Source: Vespula vulgaris (taxonomy: Eukaryota > Arthropoda > Insecta > Hymenoptera > Vespidae). From it: DNA of 64,000 nucleotides. A model generated the notes under the pieces. That model saw only the letters and a program-made list of their open reading frames with translations, made no database searches and was not told the origin of the DNA. The position numbers and the translations under genes are program-made. Numbering within the stretch: position 1 is the stretch's first letter; each line of letters begins with the position of its first letter. Below, one piece after another: positions 24,471 through 37,446 of this stretch. The stretch lies in the NCBI RefSeq assembly GCF_905475345.1, contig NC_066587.1:5718070-5782069 (forward strand). Direction: 5' to 3'.

Positions 24471-24730
24471 AAAATTTAAGAATTTACCCCGGCCGCCCGC
24501 GCGCACGGCTGGCGTGTAGTAGGGTGCAGGATATGTATTATGCGGGGAGGGGCGCATTTCCAAGGAAGAAAAAGAAGAAGAGGTAGAAGAGAAGGAAGGA
24601 GGGAGTATGTGTGTGACGTGTGTGGCGGCCATTACGAAGAGCCGGGGGTGGTTGCCAGGCAACGCCTTTCAACCCCCACATACTCACACCACCCTCGACC
24701 AACCCCAAAACCCTGCGCGAATTCTCCGTC
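24471..24730. other. CpG-rich block carrying an X-box
   Basis: Short CpG- and G-rich block with the palindromic X-box at 24651, a TGACGTG half-site at 24614 and GGCGGCCATTAC between them. This would suit a promoter or enhancer. No transcript edge can be placed by eye. Confidence 0.4.
24651..24663. promoter_or_regulatory. Perfect palindromic RFX-type X-box, 1-nt spacer
   Basis: GTTGCCAGGCAAC is two exact inverted half-sites with a single A between them, within the 1-3 nt spacing allowed for X-boxes. It sits in a CpG-rich block (about 24480-24720) that also has GGCGGCCATTAC and a TGACGTG half-site at 24614-24620. No adjacent coding start is visible. The functional reading is inference. Confidence 0.45.
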
Positions 24731-24744
24731 CCCTCTCCCCGCTG

Positions 24745-24774
24745 CTTCTCTTCTCTTCTCTTCTCTTCTCTTCC
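24745..24774 (+). repeat. (CTTCT)n pentanucleotide repeat
   Basis: About six units of TTCTC directly right of the X-box CpG-rich block. Confidence 0.85.
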
Positions 24775-25045
24775 ATTCCCTTCCCTCTTTTTCTATCCTT
24801 TTCGAATATTCTCTCTTTCTTACCTCTTTCTCCCTGTTCTACCCATTTTTTCGCTTTTTCGGTTTACTATAACAGGAACGTTGCATACGATGATTCGTTT
24901 CTCGATAACTCTTATTGGCGATATTAATTCGATTAAGTCTCGACGGTCGTTTTCCTAATACGATGTATATATGTAGGTATGAAGTTGAATAGGTAGATAT
25001 TTCTATATACATGTAGCTCTGATTATTAATAGCTTTTAACTCTTC

Positions 25046-25048
<3 letters not shown>

Positions 25049-25085
<37 letters not shown>
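25049..25085 (+). repeat. (TC)n microsatellite
   Basis: Pure TC array of about 18 units. Confidence 0.9.
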
Positions 25086-25093
<8 letters not shown>

Positions 25094-25978
25094 TTTATGT
25101 AATGTCTGAAAGTATATCGTGCAGAGTGTCCGATAAATTTCAAACTCAAGCAGCTTTATACTTACTCTTTTTTCATGTTATCGACCTCCGCGCAATAAAA
25201 TCCTGTAATAACTATGTCCGTCAAGGAGCTTAAGTCCTTCTATATTCACAGTTATCAAGAGAAGCTTGAAAATTTAAATTACCATTATATCTTTGTCCGA
25301 CGATGTTTAGCGACGACGATTTAGTAACATAATTAAAGTCTCTTGGGAAATATAGATTGAAATATGGAATATTCTGTAAAAAGTTAATATATCATTTTTA
25401 TACTTTGATATGCATGATAAACGTAGGAATATTTCTAACCGATCAAACTCCTGTTTCAAGGATGTATCGATGGTGCGAAAGAGAGAAAGAAAATTTCGAA
25501 TCGGATTTGTGCTCGTTGACGTTCGAATAAAATCGTCGAAAATGGGATCCTCCGTTAGCTTTCACCTTCTAATGCGCATCGAAACGGTTCTGCACATTCG
25601 CTGCCTTAAATTGGGTGTAACATTCGGTTGTTGACTCCGGTTGCGCACACACATACTTGCATATGTATGTACGAACGCATCGAAAGGACGAACGATGCGA
25701 GCAAGAAAGAGGTACGTATCGATGATGGGTCGATAAACATCAAAGTATTGTGCAATCAACCGCCTATTTGGTGTCATTGTACCTACCTACATTTCAGTAG
25801 GTAGCAAGCTTTCTCTGTCTCGTTCATTCTTTCTCTTTCTCTCTTTCTCATCCTCTTTTCCATGCGCTATTGTGTTTGTTCCGTTTCCGAAGAGAGGGTT
25901 TCACCCAAGAACGATGCTTCAGATTTTGCTACCTGAGCGTACTGCAGTAGGAGATAACTACGTTTCGAGATCGCTTTG

Positions 25979-26061
25979 AAAACGGACACGAATTCTCCTA
26001 TGAACCTGCCCTTTAATCGCATCACTAAAACGGACACGATATACAATACTAAAACGGACAC
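25979..26061 (+). repeat. Three copies of AAAACGGACAC at 24-nt multiples
   Basis: AAAACGGACAC starts at 25979, 26027 and 26051. The spacings are 48 and 24, and the last two are preceded by ACT. This suggests a small decayed 24-nt tandem array. Confidence 0.6.
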
Positions 26062-27208
26062 TGTTCTGCCTTTCTTACTTAACAGGTCTTATAGAGTTCA
26101 ATTGTTAGATTTTACAAACTAGGTTTTTCAAAATCCTACTTATAAAACAGAAATAACGTTTAGAAAATCGTGAAAAATCTCTTTGTAAAAAAGAAAAGGC
26201 ACGTTGACCTTACGACTCGACTACCTGCCATTGCTACTGGTATAAACATTTTTACTGCGATTCCATGGGGTATCCCTCGGGATCTTTTACATCGGGTCTC
26301 GAAAGCTACACTGTCCTTTAATGCACCATTATATTGGTTTCCGATTATTAATGGTGCTGTCTCTAAAAACTTGGCCCTACCCTTCCTATACGAAACATAC
26401 TCTCTCTTTCAATCCGTCAAATCTCCGCTTCAGTAGACTCTAATCCTAACCTCTTTTTATACACTAATGATGCTTTTTATTATCGATCTTTGTTATGTAC
26501 CAAAAGAAAAATGTTCAAAGACCATCGCGGTATAATCCGTATATCCTAAAATTATTATTATTATCGATCCAAAGAATAAGCCGATTTAATCCAGATTAAA
26601 TTAACAGAATTTAATTAATTCTTCTATTCTTCTAACGTAGTTCAATATATTTAGTTCGATAAATAATTCGTCGAGTTCACGTTCGGGTCGTCTTACGTGG
26701 TTGGTCGTTTTTAGCTTTCGATGCACACAGTGGATGGATATTTAATAACGAGTCGGTACGAATGGATATACTCTTGTCACTCCCATATATATACATACAT
26801 ACACACACACATATATATATATATTTCAGTGAGTCGAAGCCTGCAGTACGGCTGTATTTCGCGAGGAGATATTTCCAATTTGTCTTCCTGCAGAAAGTGT
26901 TGCACCGTCACTGAAACCGGCAAGGAGCGCGAGCGAGTGAACGAATGAAGGAAGAAAAAAGGAAGCAGAAAAAGAGAGAGAGAGAGAGGAGGAAGCATGC
27001 TCGAGTAATGGTGGAAAATCCGCCGACTGAATTGAAGCTAGACGTCGTGAAATTGAACAACGTACGTAATACATATATTCGGGAGAGTGACGCACACGTG
27101 TGAGAACTCTGGCTTTTATGTGCACATAAGTGTGCGACTTTTACATGTTCTTACCAATACACGTATGAGTATATGAATATATGAATATATAGACATACGA
27201 ATACGTAG

Positions 27209-27241
27209 ATATATATATATGTATGTGTATGTATATATATA

Positions 27242-27289
<48 letters not shown>
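27209..27289 (+). repeat. (TA)n/(TG)n microsatellite
   Basis: TA array with TGTGTG interruptions. The longest pure TA part is about 27250-27288. Confidence 0.88.
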
Positions 27290-27291
<2 letters not shown>

Positions 27292-29748
27292 TAATAATCC
27301 GTAGTATCCACGTATCCTACCCATTTCGTCCTTAGAAAGGAAATAGGCGGACTTGTATGCGGCATAGAAAGATTTCTCATGAGATCGTTAGGCATTGGAT
27401 TAGTATTGATAATATATATCATACAGACTCGATCTTACATTATTTTCTTTTACTTGTATACATATTATCTATGTAAGTATAATATGATTTTATTTTTAAC
27501 GAAACTAGATACTTATTGTTGGATAGATATATGTAATTTTTTGCTCGAGTGGAGAAATTCAATTTAAAAATGTTGTCGTCGGAATCAACGAGATGCTCGT
27601 TATAAAATTAGACGAATTACTCGTTAGAGCCTTTCTTGAAGCCTTTTAACATGAGTTTATTTTCTGATCCGACAGTTGGTTTTTATCCTTTATCAAACAC
27701 TCGAAAGTGGTTGTATCATCGTCGTAGTTAAACAAACAAACGTTTCCTATACCGTATTGTATGTGAGAGAAAAGGGGCTGCACTTATCGCGTTAAATATT
27801 TGCGCCACTTCAGCCGTCAGGTAGTCGCAACTAGCTTCTCTTTGCCCTAACGGACAGTCGCGCTCTTTGTAAGATCGAACCTTTCGAAGATACACCTTTC
27901 GCTCGATTTGACCCCTTCCGAAACGTATGTCGGAATATAAGAGCGACATTCCATGTTGATCATTGAAATTTATTACGGCCCTAAACACGCGCGTCACGCG
28001 TTTCAAAAGTTTTAAAATAACGCTTCGCGCGTATAAAAGGAAAAAAATCTATGAGCAAAGTCCCGGTAAAATGCATACGATTACGTTGAGAGCGTTTTCA
28101 ATGCGCTTACGTAAGAAAGGGTTGAATTCGAGGTATAAATCAAAAATCTACCCTCCTATAGCGTTCTTAATCGAGCGTACAACTTGTCTCTTATACGATA
28201 ATATCGAGTTTCAACGGTCGATTTGCGAATTGCATTTATAAAATTTTACGAACAAATATAAAAATAAGATGAAAATCTTTTAATTCTTATCTCTGTGAGA
28301 AATACGTGTAATCTTTTTAAATTTTAAACGAAATCTTCTTTCTTTTTCCAAATTTATCTTTTTCCAAAATTTCTAATATATACTTAATAAACGTATGAAT
28401 AGATCGTTCACGTGACGGTATGATTTTAAAGCACACAGCGTTAAGAGAAATTCGTAATCAACTATCGCCTTTAAAGACGACATAAAGTACCTCGGCACAT
28501 GTGGGTAGTAGTACGTTGCCCAATGAAAACGACACCCTTAATAACCGCGGGTAACCGATGGCTAAAAGCGAGCAGAGAGGGCGGCTAAAGCAACTTGTTG
28601 CATAATAACGCTGAAGCAAAAGATAGAACCGACTTAGTCCCGCGTGATCGTTGCGCTTGCGCCTCGAACGTCGGCGTTAATCCAACCGTTTCGCGGAAAT
28701 TGCGATCATTAATCGACGTGACTTGAATTATTAAAGCTGAACTTTGGAACTTTTGACTTTATCCATGTAATTTTTCAAGTCAGACTTCGTAGCTTTAACT
28801 GAACGTTAAACGCTAAAATTTGTCATGCAATTGATGAAATAAAAGATTGAACGAAGAAAAAAGAAATAAAAAGAAAAAAAAGAAAATATTTCCTTTATTT
28901 TTTCTCTACTTGTCGTCCTGAATGAGACGTGTGGATAGACGTGTCGTTGGCGTTATCCCACAGGATGGGAAAAGGAAGGAAAGAAAAGAAAAAAAGAAGG
29001 AAGACGTAAAGCAAAGCAGAACGGAAGAGAATAAGGGAAAAGGAAAGGACGTGGCATGCGATTAGCGTTTGATACCGCGTGCCAACGTCCTGAGGGTCCT
29101 GGAGTAGGAGCAGACAAGCAGACAGACGTATAATTTCAGGGATAAGATCTAAAACATTACCTCGACCTGGCACAGACGGAAACCGAAAATACCGGCAAAA
29201 GGGGTTCTTCATGGCGCCATGTGTGGAACAGGCTGCCAAGTAAAACGCTTACTTACGAAAAAAGCCTTCTCAATTTGATGTTCTCTGACTCAAGTGTTTC
29301 GCTATTATATGTATTAGTTCTAACCATTTTTTCGACGCTCGTTGGATTTCGATATCTATGTCATCGAATGATATCCTTATCTTTTATTTGACTTTTTTCG
29401 ATAATATCTCTGAATTACACTATACCGTATCTTTGTCATGGAACTCGACGATAACTCATTCTCTCTCTCTCTCTTTCTCTCTTGTTCTTTCATGATGGTA
29501 CGCGTATGCTATGGAAAGTGAAAAAAAAGAAAAGAAAGGAAGTCTGTGGAAAGAACGATCTATCGGCGGGTCATTAAACACAGATAGGGTCAACCCACTG
29601 CATATGTCGTGCCCTTGTATGTCTCTCCAAGCTGGAGTTAGTTAGCGTGTATGCAAAGCCGCGCCAGCCAGGTAGAGACTCGCCCTGATTATTTATGTGA
29701 GGATCTCGCGTTAGACACCCTTTTTTCCCAGCCCCTTCTTTTATCGTC

Positions 29749-29772
29749 TATCTCTCTCTCTCTCTCTTTCTT

Positions 29773-29804
<32 letters not shown>

Positions 29805-29830
29805 GCTCGCTCTCTCTTTCTCTTTCTCGC
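29749..29830 (+). repeat. CT-rich compound microsatellite
   Basis: TC arrays with TTTC and GCTC interruptions. Confidence 0.85.
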
Positions 29831-30791
29831 GCTCTTGTCCGATCTACGAAGAGACAGAGGGATAGAGAAACATCGGGGAATACCAACGGCTCTTCCACAC
29901 GCTTTTTATAGATACTAAAAAATATTATAATCTATGCTTCGCTGGAAGAGAAAAATATAATTCATTATTCGAGCGGATATACAAAGAAAGCGACAACGGG
30001 GTGCCTCGTAGGGTGAATCCCGCCCGCCCGCCTCCCCGTGACCCGACCAGAAGGTTCGGGCAAACGGAATAGGGAACCTTCGATAGATATTCGAACGGTC
30101 TAAAGATCAGGAAAACTTTCTCGATGAAGATACTATATTTCATCTTAACCCTTTCCTTCGACGGTAAGCGTGAGACTTTTGAAGAAGCAACTTGCGTGTC
30201 TTTTCTTTCTTCTTTTAGTTTATTTCCGTCAAATAAATCTTCAACGATATCGCGTATAAATTATATTACTTATATAATTTATATATATATATATGTATAT
30301 TATTATTGATGTGTATTAGTATTACTATTGATATACGTGTATTCATTAAATATATATAAGTAATCTCTTACAATTTTCTTAATTGAATTTCCAACGAGAT
30401 TCAATTATACGTGCAAAGTACGTCGAGTTTTTCTTAAAAAGGTGGAGGAGGGGGAGAGGCTGGAGATCGATGTAGACCGAGTAAAAAGAAAAAGGGAAGG
30501 AGAGGGGAGAAAGAGAGTAAGTAAGTGTGTGAGAGAAAGAGAGAAAGAGAGAGGGAAGGGTTGATGAGTGCAACCGGTGTCTTCCTCCCCACCTTCCGCT
30601 TTGGACAGACGGCAAAACGACCTCGCGGCTTTCCGTTACCTAAATCGTTCTGTCAGTTTAGCACGATATCTGGCTGAAGACTGACGTTTCTGTGACACGT
30701 ATTTCGCGAGAAACTAAACAGTAATAACATCGGTGAGAAATTTTGAGATGATATTGAAATAGTAACGTGCTTCTTGTTTCTACAAACATCG

Positions 30792-30822
30792 TTTTCTATT
30801 TGTGATTTTCTATTTGTGATTT
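30792..30822 (+). repeat. 14-bp tandem duplication
   Basis: TTTTCTATTTGTGA occurs twice head to tail, plus the first bases of a third unit. It is a simple slippage-type duplication. Confidence 0.7.
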
Positions 30823-31494
30823 CGAAAGATAATTGTTTTGATTAATCTTATCTGGTTTAGTTTAATTTTTGTTATACAATTAAATCAAAGTTTCAATGAG
30901 ATATTTATTTATATCATTCGTCAGAACAACGCTTATTGCGAATACTTTTTTTTTTCTTTTAGAAATCGAAAAAGAAGGATGCACCGAGTCACGACATTTC
31001 TGGTTTTTCTTTCGATTTTCCTTCGGTTTTTTAAATTAAGCGTTCCGTTCCCGTCCGAAGTAACCCATAATTCGTTTATCAAGTTTCTGTACTCTCTGCT
31101 TCGCTCCGCCCCCAGAGAAAATTCTATTCATTATTCCTGTACAAATATAATATTTCGATCGGTTCTCGTTAATAACGTACTAAACGAGACTTCTGTCAGG
31201 AACAAACGTTGAACAATTTTCGCAGTAAATTCTTTGTGCAATTTGATTTGTTTACATAATGGCATTTATAAATCGGTAAAAGAAACAAATACAGAATGAT
31301 ATAATTTCTAAAACGTACTTACTCAGAAAGCGCATCGTTTTTCGGTGTCTTCTTAATTTCTTCGAAATTCGCCGAATTTTCTTCATAATACGTAGAAATG
31401 ATCGAACACGAAAGGATCGTTCGTTAATATATAAAATGTACTTAGTAAATGTAGAAACTGTGTGAGAGGATAATCAAAAGGTAACGCGAAGGAA

Positions 31495-31625
31495 GGTCAT
31501 GATAACAAAGAGAAAGAGAGAGAAAGAGAAAAAGAGATAGAGGAAACTCGAGCAAAAGCTCAGAAACAGAGAAAGAGAAAGAGAAAGAGAAAGAGAGAGA
31601 GAGCGATGAAGAGAAAGTGAAAATG
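31495..31625 (+). repeat. GA-rich purine tract
   Basis: GAGAAA units over about 130 bases, with a short interruption near 31550. Confidence 0.75.
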
Positions 31626-32011
31626 AAACGAGTGGGGAGAGCAGAGAGTGGGAGGGCGGGTTATTAAGAGCACGGAGAAGGTCGAGCATGGTGGGGTGGT
31701 AGTGACGTAATTAATTCAAAACGAAGACACGATGCAGCGCCACGGAATGGAAACAATCAGCTGTTGACTCTCCTCGGAGGTATTTGGCGCGCTCGCTTTT
31801 ACCCTTGTAACGAGAAACACTGTCTTACATAATTATTCTCTTATTTTTATCGAAGAAATTTTCAAAGTTATCTTACGTGAAATTTCTTATTAAACTTCGG
31901 ACGATCTAATTTCTTAAAAAATGAAACATGTGAATAATGGACGAAAATAGAAATTAAAAAAAATAATTATAATCTTTTAATTTGCCACTAGTCGACACAC
32001 GCACGTAAAAA

Positions 32012-32016
<5 letters not shown>

Positions 32017-32060
<44 letters not shown>
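32017..32060 (+). repeat. (GA)n microsatellite
   Basis: About 40 bases of near-pure AG, followed by AAAG-rich sequence. Confidence 0.88.
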
Positions 32061-32061
<1 letters not shown>

Positions 32062-32365
32062 AAACAGAAAAAAAGAAAAATAAAAGCTGTGACATCTTTA
32101 TGAAAATTATTTTATCAAATTGCTTCTTTTTCACGACTTTACGAAAGACATCACGAGGCTAATAAGAGTCAACGTTGCGCGAAAGTTCATTCTCTTGAAA
32201 CTTTGTCTTCCCGAAAAAAGATTGGGGAAAGAACGTTGGTGCCAGGACGAGGGCGTAGGAAGGACTGAGAGAGGATCCAGAAACGAATCCTGCCATCTCG
32301 AAGGACCGTCCAACGAGAACTGTACCGTCGAACGTCGCGACGCCGGCGTCTGCGTCCCATCTGCC

Positions 32366-32375
32366 TATATATATA

Positions 32376-32417
<42 letters not shown>

Positions 32418-32427
32418 TCTGTATATA

Positions 32428-32473
<46 letters not shown>
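32366..32473 (+). repeat. Long (TA)n microsatellite
   Basis: Over 100 bases of TA with a few C or TCTG interruptions. Frames through it read as alternating Ile/Tyr and are not genes. Confidence 0.92.
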
Positions 32474-32483
<10 letters not shown>

Positions 32484-34034
32484 TTGTATATGTAGGTATA
32501 TGTATCTACGCGCTTACATATATACACAAGCTTGTTTAATATGTTATCCGTGTATGTGTGAATATCCTCCGCTAGATTCAATCCGTCTTCGGTTAGACAG
32601 TATATTTCGCCGAATACTTTCAATTCTTCCACGTCTCGTAGTTGGACTATATTTCACTCCTTTATCATACACGCGCGAGTCTGCCGGAATTCAAAACGTA
32701 CGTACATTATATGAGTAATACGTAATTCTTAACAAAGAAACACGTAGAAAAATATTTCTTCGATCGATAAAATATAATTCGATAAAAAAAAAAAAACCAA
32801 ACGAAGAAGTTCAATGCATTTGTCGGATAAGTTTTCGGAAATAATTTTATTTTAAATTATCTGATATCTATATAACTAATATATATATACGCTTTTACAT
32901 GAAAGATGGAATAGATGATTTAATGAATGAATTATTATTACCTGAGATAAATGAAAAGATAAAAGAACAAAAAAGAAACGTCGACGAAAGGAAGTTTCGA
33001 ATTTGTATTTTCCCGAGTTTCTCATCAATACTTTTTCTGAGAATCGTGTCCTGCGCGCAGAAACTCACCCTTTCCCAACCCCGCGTAAAACGAGACGCCC
33101 TCGAGGCAACTCCTGCCTTGGCTGGGTGGCACGCAGGCGTCAACATGGCCGCGACACGTCGACTCCATCCGCCTAAACGAGTCTCTCCTTCGTTTAACTC
33201 CTATCAGTAATTAATAAAACGCCACCAAGTGCTGCTTGTTCGGGGATGTCGCGTAAAAGTAAAAACTCGACGAGGGAAAATTATTTTTTGTGACGTGTTA
33301 ATCTAATATATCGATTCGAGAGGAAACCTTTAGTGTATCCTTTAGAACAATGCGATTAACGTCGGCGCAATCGACGTCACCGTGAAGTGTTTCTTAAAGG
33401 AAAGAAATTGGGGTTAATTAACAACGAACGAGCTCATCGCTTACGCGAACCTTAAAAGGTCCATTCTCAAAAAATTTCTCGTAGAACTTCGTGAACGCTA
33501 GCTACGTCTTTCGAATTTCCTTTCAAGGCCGACAAATTAACGTGAGTCGATCGATAAAATAATAATGTCGGTAAGAAACATGCTTTTCGCCTTATTTATG
33601 TTCGAAACGAATTACTTCATATAATCTAAATTCGATTAGCGCAATACGTTCTAAAAGAATTATTATAAATTATCGATATAATAAATGTTTAAATACTTTA
33701 CTTATATCTATGAATCCATCGAAGATACTCCATGTTTCTCTCTTCGAGTCCAAAGCAATACTGTATGATTTTACGTAAGTTTATAATATTCCCTTTGTTC
33801 TATTCGTCCTATTATGGAAAATATTACGCACAAGAAAGTGATCTTTATGAAGGTTACGACACAATAATTCACAGCTTACACTCTTCCAGGAAGAAAGAGA
33901 CAGAGAGAGAGAGAGAGAGAGAAACAATACAACATAAATAGAGGATAATACAAGAGCGTCCTTTTAGAACCTTCAGATCTGTTTTCTTTGTTTGCGTTAT
34001 ATAACTCGTACTCTTACCTTTACAATAGCGAAAG

Positions 34035-34112
34035 AGAAGAAGAGAGAGAGAGAGACAGAAAGAGAGACAAAGACAAAGAAAGAGAGAGAAAGAGAAAGAG
34101 AAGAGAAAAAAG
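34035..34112 (+). repeat. GA-rich purine tract
   Basis: GAGA and AGACAAAG units. A separate pure (GA)n lies at about 33903-33922. Confidence 0.8.
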
Positions 34113-34718
34113 CACAGAAAACGACACATCTTGAACGGTAGTTCATTAAAGTGGAGGGACGACTCGACTTAACCCCTCGTCGATGAAACTGAGTCACATC
34201 GTGCAGCCGGCTGGCCGTATATGCAAATCACTCGCGTGGGGTATTCCCCTTCTTTCCCTCTTCCTTCTTCCCTTTCTCTTCGCTAACATAGAGTAGAAAG
34301 AAAAAAAAGAAGTTTCGATGGTGGGGATGAACGAGGAAGCTCATTAGTTTTTTTCTATCGCGATAGGGGTATTCCGTTCGTAAACGGCGGCCATCGTAAC
34401 TCCCCTCACAGTTACTACTACCACCACCATCAGCTTCACCACCACCATTGACCACCAAACTGCTCTTGAATTGTTTATGTGAGAGCACGCTTTATGCTAC
34501 GATAGGCGGCGGGTTCATATTGGTGACCCAGAAACACGACGTACTTTTATTACGAATTATCAAGCGTACCTCTGGTCGTGTTATATTTTTTTTTTTCTTT
34601 TCGTTTTTTTCTTTTTTTTTTATGAACGATAAAGCAAAGAACAGCGAACTCCGTTAAATTATTTTTTACATTACACACTCACACACACATATATAATATA
34701 TAAACTTGTTCTTTTTTT

Positions 34719-34742
34719 ATTAATAGTAATATTACTATTAAT
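34719..34742. repeat. Perfect 24-bp AT-rich palindrome
   Basis: The palindrome is centred between 34730 and 34731, with arm ATTAATAGTAAT and its exact complement. Symmetry breaks at 34718/34743. More AT-rich near-palindromic sequence follows to about 34800. Confidence 0.8.
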
Positions 34743-36506
34743 TATTTATACATTATATATTATCTAGTAATATCTATTAATTATTTATTATAGATAATAA
34801 TGATCGTATAGATATCGTTCCTTTTTTCAAAGTAACAAATCACAATAAATTAATTCGATAATTTCGCTTTGCTCAGACTTTTCGTCGTTTCCTGAGTCAG
34901 TGATTCGCAATAACGTATGCAAGCGGTAACACGCGAGAGAAATCGTTCGATAAATCAAATCAGAGAGTCATTGTACGTTCGCGGCCTCCTCAGGTACACC
35001 ACAGGATTGCCAAAATTGCGTCGGATTGAAAGAGAGAGAGAGAGAGAACGAGGGCAGATGAAAATGATTGAGAGGAAGAAGGAGCGAGTCGTGAGAATGA
35101 AAAGCGCGAGGAAGGATATTCAAATTTGAAACCCTCGTTAGTCCTCGAACTTCTCAATGTGCAATAATTTATCATCGGGCCCCGCTGAGGTGAGCGACCG
35201 TACAATGCCGGACTACCTGCATGCATAATTTATCCGGATTTTCAAGAAAGAAAGAAAGAAAGAAATAGAGAAGGGCCCAGGAAGGAAAGGGTTGCTTTCG
35301 CAGGAACGTACCGATTTTCTTCTTTTTCTCTTTTTCACCATTCTAATACATAAACATAATAAAACGAGAAGTAAAAGATTAAATTTCATCAATATGCGGT
35401 CGTCGATTAAATCATAAGTTTGAACTTCTGAAAAACATTTTCTAGCCAGTTGCATGTTGCTAGAAGAATCATCAGTTTTCAAAATTATTCAAGATCAAGG
35501 TATTCTTAATAGGTAAAATAATTCACAACAAAGGGGATTAAAACGTCCGACGATACAGCCTTAGACCCTTCCTACAGGATCCTACATGTCATTGGATGTG
35601 TACCTGTGAAAGCAGGAAGGAGCCCTCAACCCTTTTCCTTGGAGAAGGAGAGACCTTTTTATGCGTGCATCCAAAAAAAAAAAAGAAAGAAAAAGAGAAA
35701 AGAAAAGAAAGAGAGAGAGAGAAGACGAAAAGGAGAGGTCCCTCCGTCTCGGATGCTAGCAATCCTGCCCTACCGATTCCATCCTGCTTTTTCACGATGA
35801 AAAGGCCTCCAATGGGGGTCGGTTCAATGGTATTCTAATTATATGCAAAGACGTACAACTACGATGTACCATCGGTTTCTTATGTAAGAAAGAAGGATAT
35901 CCTTACGTAACGTACGATTCCTTTTCCGGTATCAGAAGAAAATCCTATTCATCTACGAAGCGTAAAAAATTTTACTTAATCGCAAAACGGAATTACTATC
36001 GTAATATAATACTTTTCTTATATTCTCGATTCGTTAAATTTTTATTTATCTATCTTAGTAAAAGTACTTGTTTATCGATCCTCTATCTATTTGTAGACAT
36101 TTTCGAAATTCAATTTACGTAGTTTCTCTTTACCCGTTCTTGTATAACTTTCTCTTTCAGTCGCGATAAGATATATGTTTGTATGAGACGAGAGACTATC
36201 GATGAACGTATGAGTTATCGCCGGGGCCCAAATTGCTTGCCAAGCGGTGATGTAGAGCTCGAGGCCGAAGATTTATTTCTCGAGTGGAATGGTAAGTTAA
36301 GAGAGCTCTAAGCCGCGGAGCGTCAAGCTCAAGGAACGTAGTCTCGCCTCGTTTCGTGGCAGAACGTATCAGCGCGAGCAACGTACTCAAGACTCGATTC
36401 TCTTTCGGTAGACTTCATCGTACTCCCGCATTATTTCCTTCCTTCGACACCGCAGAAAGCCCAATTTCACGGGAGCCTCCCTTCTGATCGTAAGCCAACG
36501 AAAAGT

Positions 36507-36534
36507 TATATACATATATCTGTATATATATATG

Positions 36535-36577
<43 letters not shown>
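36507..36577 (+). repeat. (TA)n microsatellite
   Basis: TA array with two early interruptions and a pure core of about 40 bases. Confidence 0.9.
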
Positions 36578-36578
<1 letters not shown>

Positions 36579-37414
36579 ACGAAAGAGTAACGCTAGAATA
36601 AATGTCTCGATCGATCAATTAAATAAAAAAATTTCAACGATGCTGCGGCGGTTGTTGAAATAAAAGTAACACTTTGTATATTTCTTAATAAAGATATTTC
36701 GTTAACAAAAGATAGAAATAATAGTAATATATTTTTCATTACGAATGGAAACATTAAGGGACACAATTTTTAGCAATAGTCTGTACTTTGATGTCATCCT
36801 TAAGGAATCCAGGAATGCCAGCAGGGAATATCGATATTCCATGGCTGTATCGGCCAAAATTTCAAGCATGGCCGAGCCGTTTGATGACAAACGCACCCTC
36901 GTACGCGGAGGGTGGAAGCCGAAATGCGTCCACCCCGCCTACTCGAGGGGGATGAATTCGACCAATTGATGGGTTTCGAGCTGGGTCTGGATCAATCAAC
37001 GAACGCGTCGTTCAAAGCCAGTGGCCATTCCTACACCACTGACCTCGTTCGTTGCTTTTTATTTTTTCTTTTTGAAAAGCAAATTGGATTTTTAATCCCA
37101 TGCGTATGCCGACACAGACGAAACACTCTCGGTACTCTCTCCAAATTTCGTTTCCTGTCTTTCGATATGCTTTCATCTTTGAAACATTCTACAAAATATG
37201 CAAACTAATTTAAGTAAACAAATATAAACAAATCCCGCATAAAATTTACTTCCTTCATTATATTCCGAAACAATAAATCAATCATTGATTTATAATCATC
37301 GAAGATAAATAAATGATTATTCCTAAAAAAAAAAAAGAAAAAGAAAAGAAAATTGTTGAATATCGTGATATCTCTTACGTATTTCATTCTGATATCTTCG
37401 TTACGAAAAATAAG

Positions 37415-37446
37415 TTTACGGTTTACGGTTTAGGTTTGCGGTTTAG
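37415..37446 (+). repeat. Degenerate TTTACGG / TTTAGG short array
   Basis: Consecutive units TTTACGG, TTTACGG, TTTAGG, TTTGCGG, TTTAG, and an isolated CGGTTTAC near 37459. It resembles interstitial telomere-like sequence, though the insect telomere unit is TTAGG, so the match is only partial. Confidence 0.55.

Larger units (their letters stand above)
24775..34700. other. Non-coding AT-rich DNA with TA and CT arrays
   Basis: No supported exon. Moderately GC-rich, CpG-containing patches occur near 28480-28720, 29990-30060 and 33040-33180. An octamer ATGCAAAT lies at 34221-34228. Several frames of 80-120 codons occur but have random-looking composition. Confidence 0.55.

Noticed and set aside
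23975..24472. A 165-residue minus-strand Ser/Leu-rich frame
   Set aside because: It is composed of the (GA)27 and (GAC)n microsatellites read on the other strand.
26170..26436. 88-codon plus-strand frame with mixed composition
   Set aside because: No recognisable motif or splice context; length is expected by chance.
26826..26948. Possible exon after TATATTTCAG
   Set aside because: The acceptor-like TTTCAG is part of a TA-rich repeat, and the open frames after it end without a donor.
32159..32632. A 157-residue minus-strand open frame
   Set aside because: It runs through the long TA array and reads as alternating Ile/Tyr; the rest has no recognisable domain.
35110..35200. Donor-like GAG|GTGAGCG after short open frame
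   Set aside because: The upstream frame is short, has a stop close by and no acceptor. A conserved non-coding element is possible but cannot be shown here.
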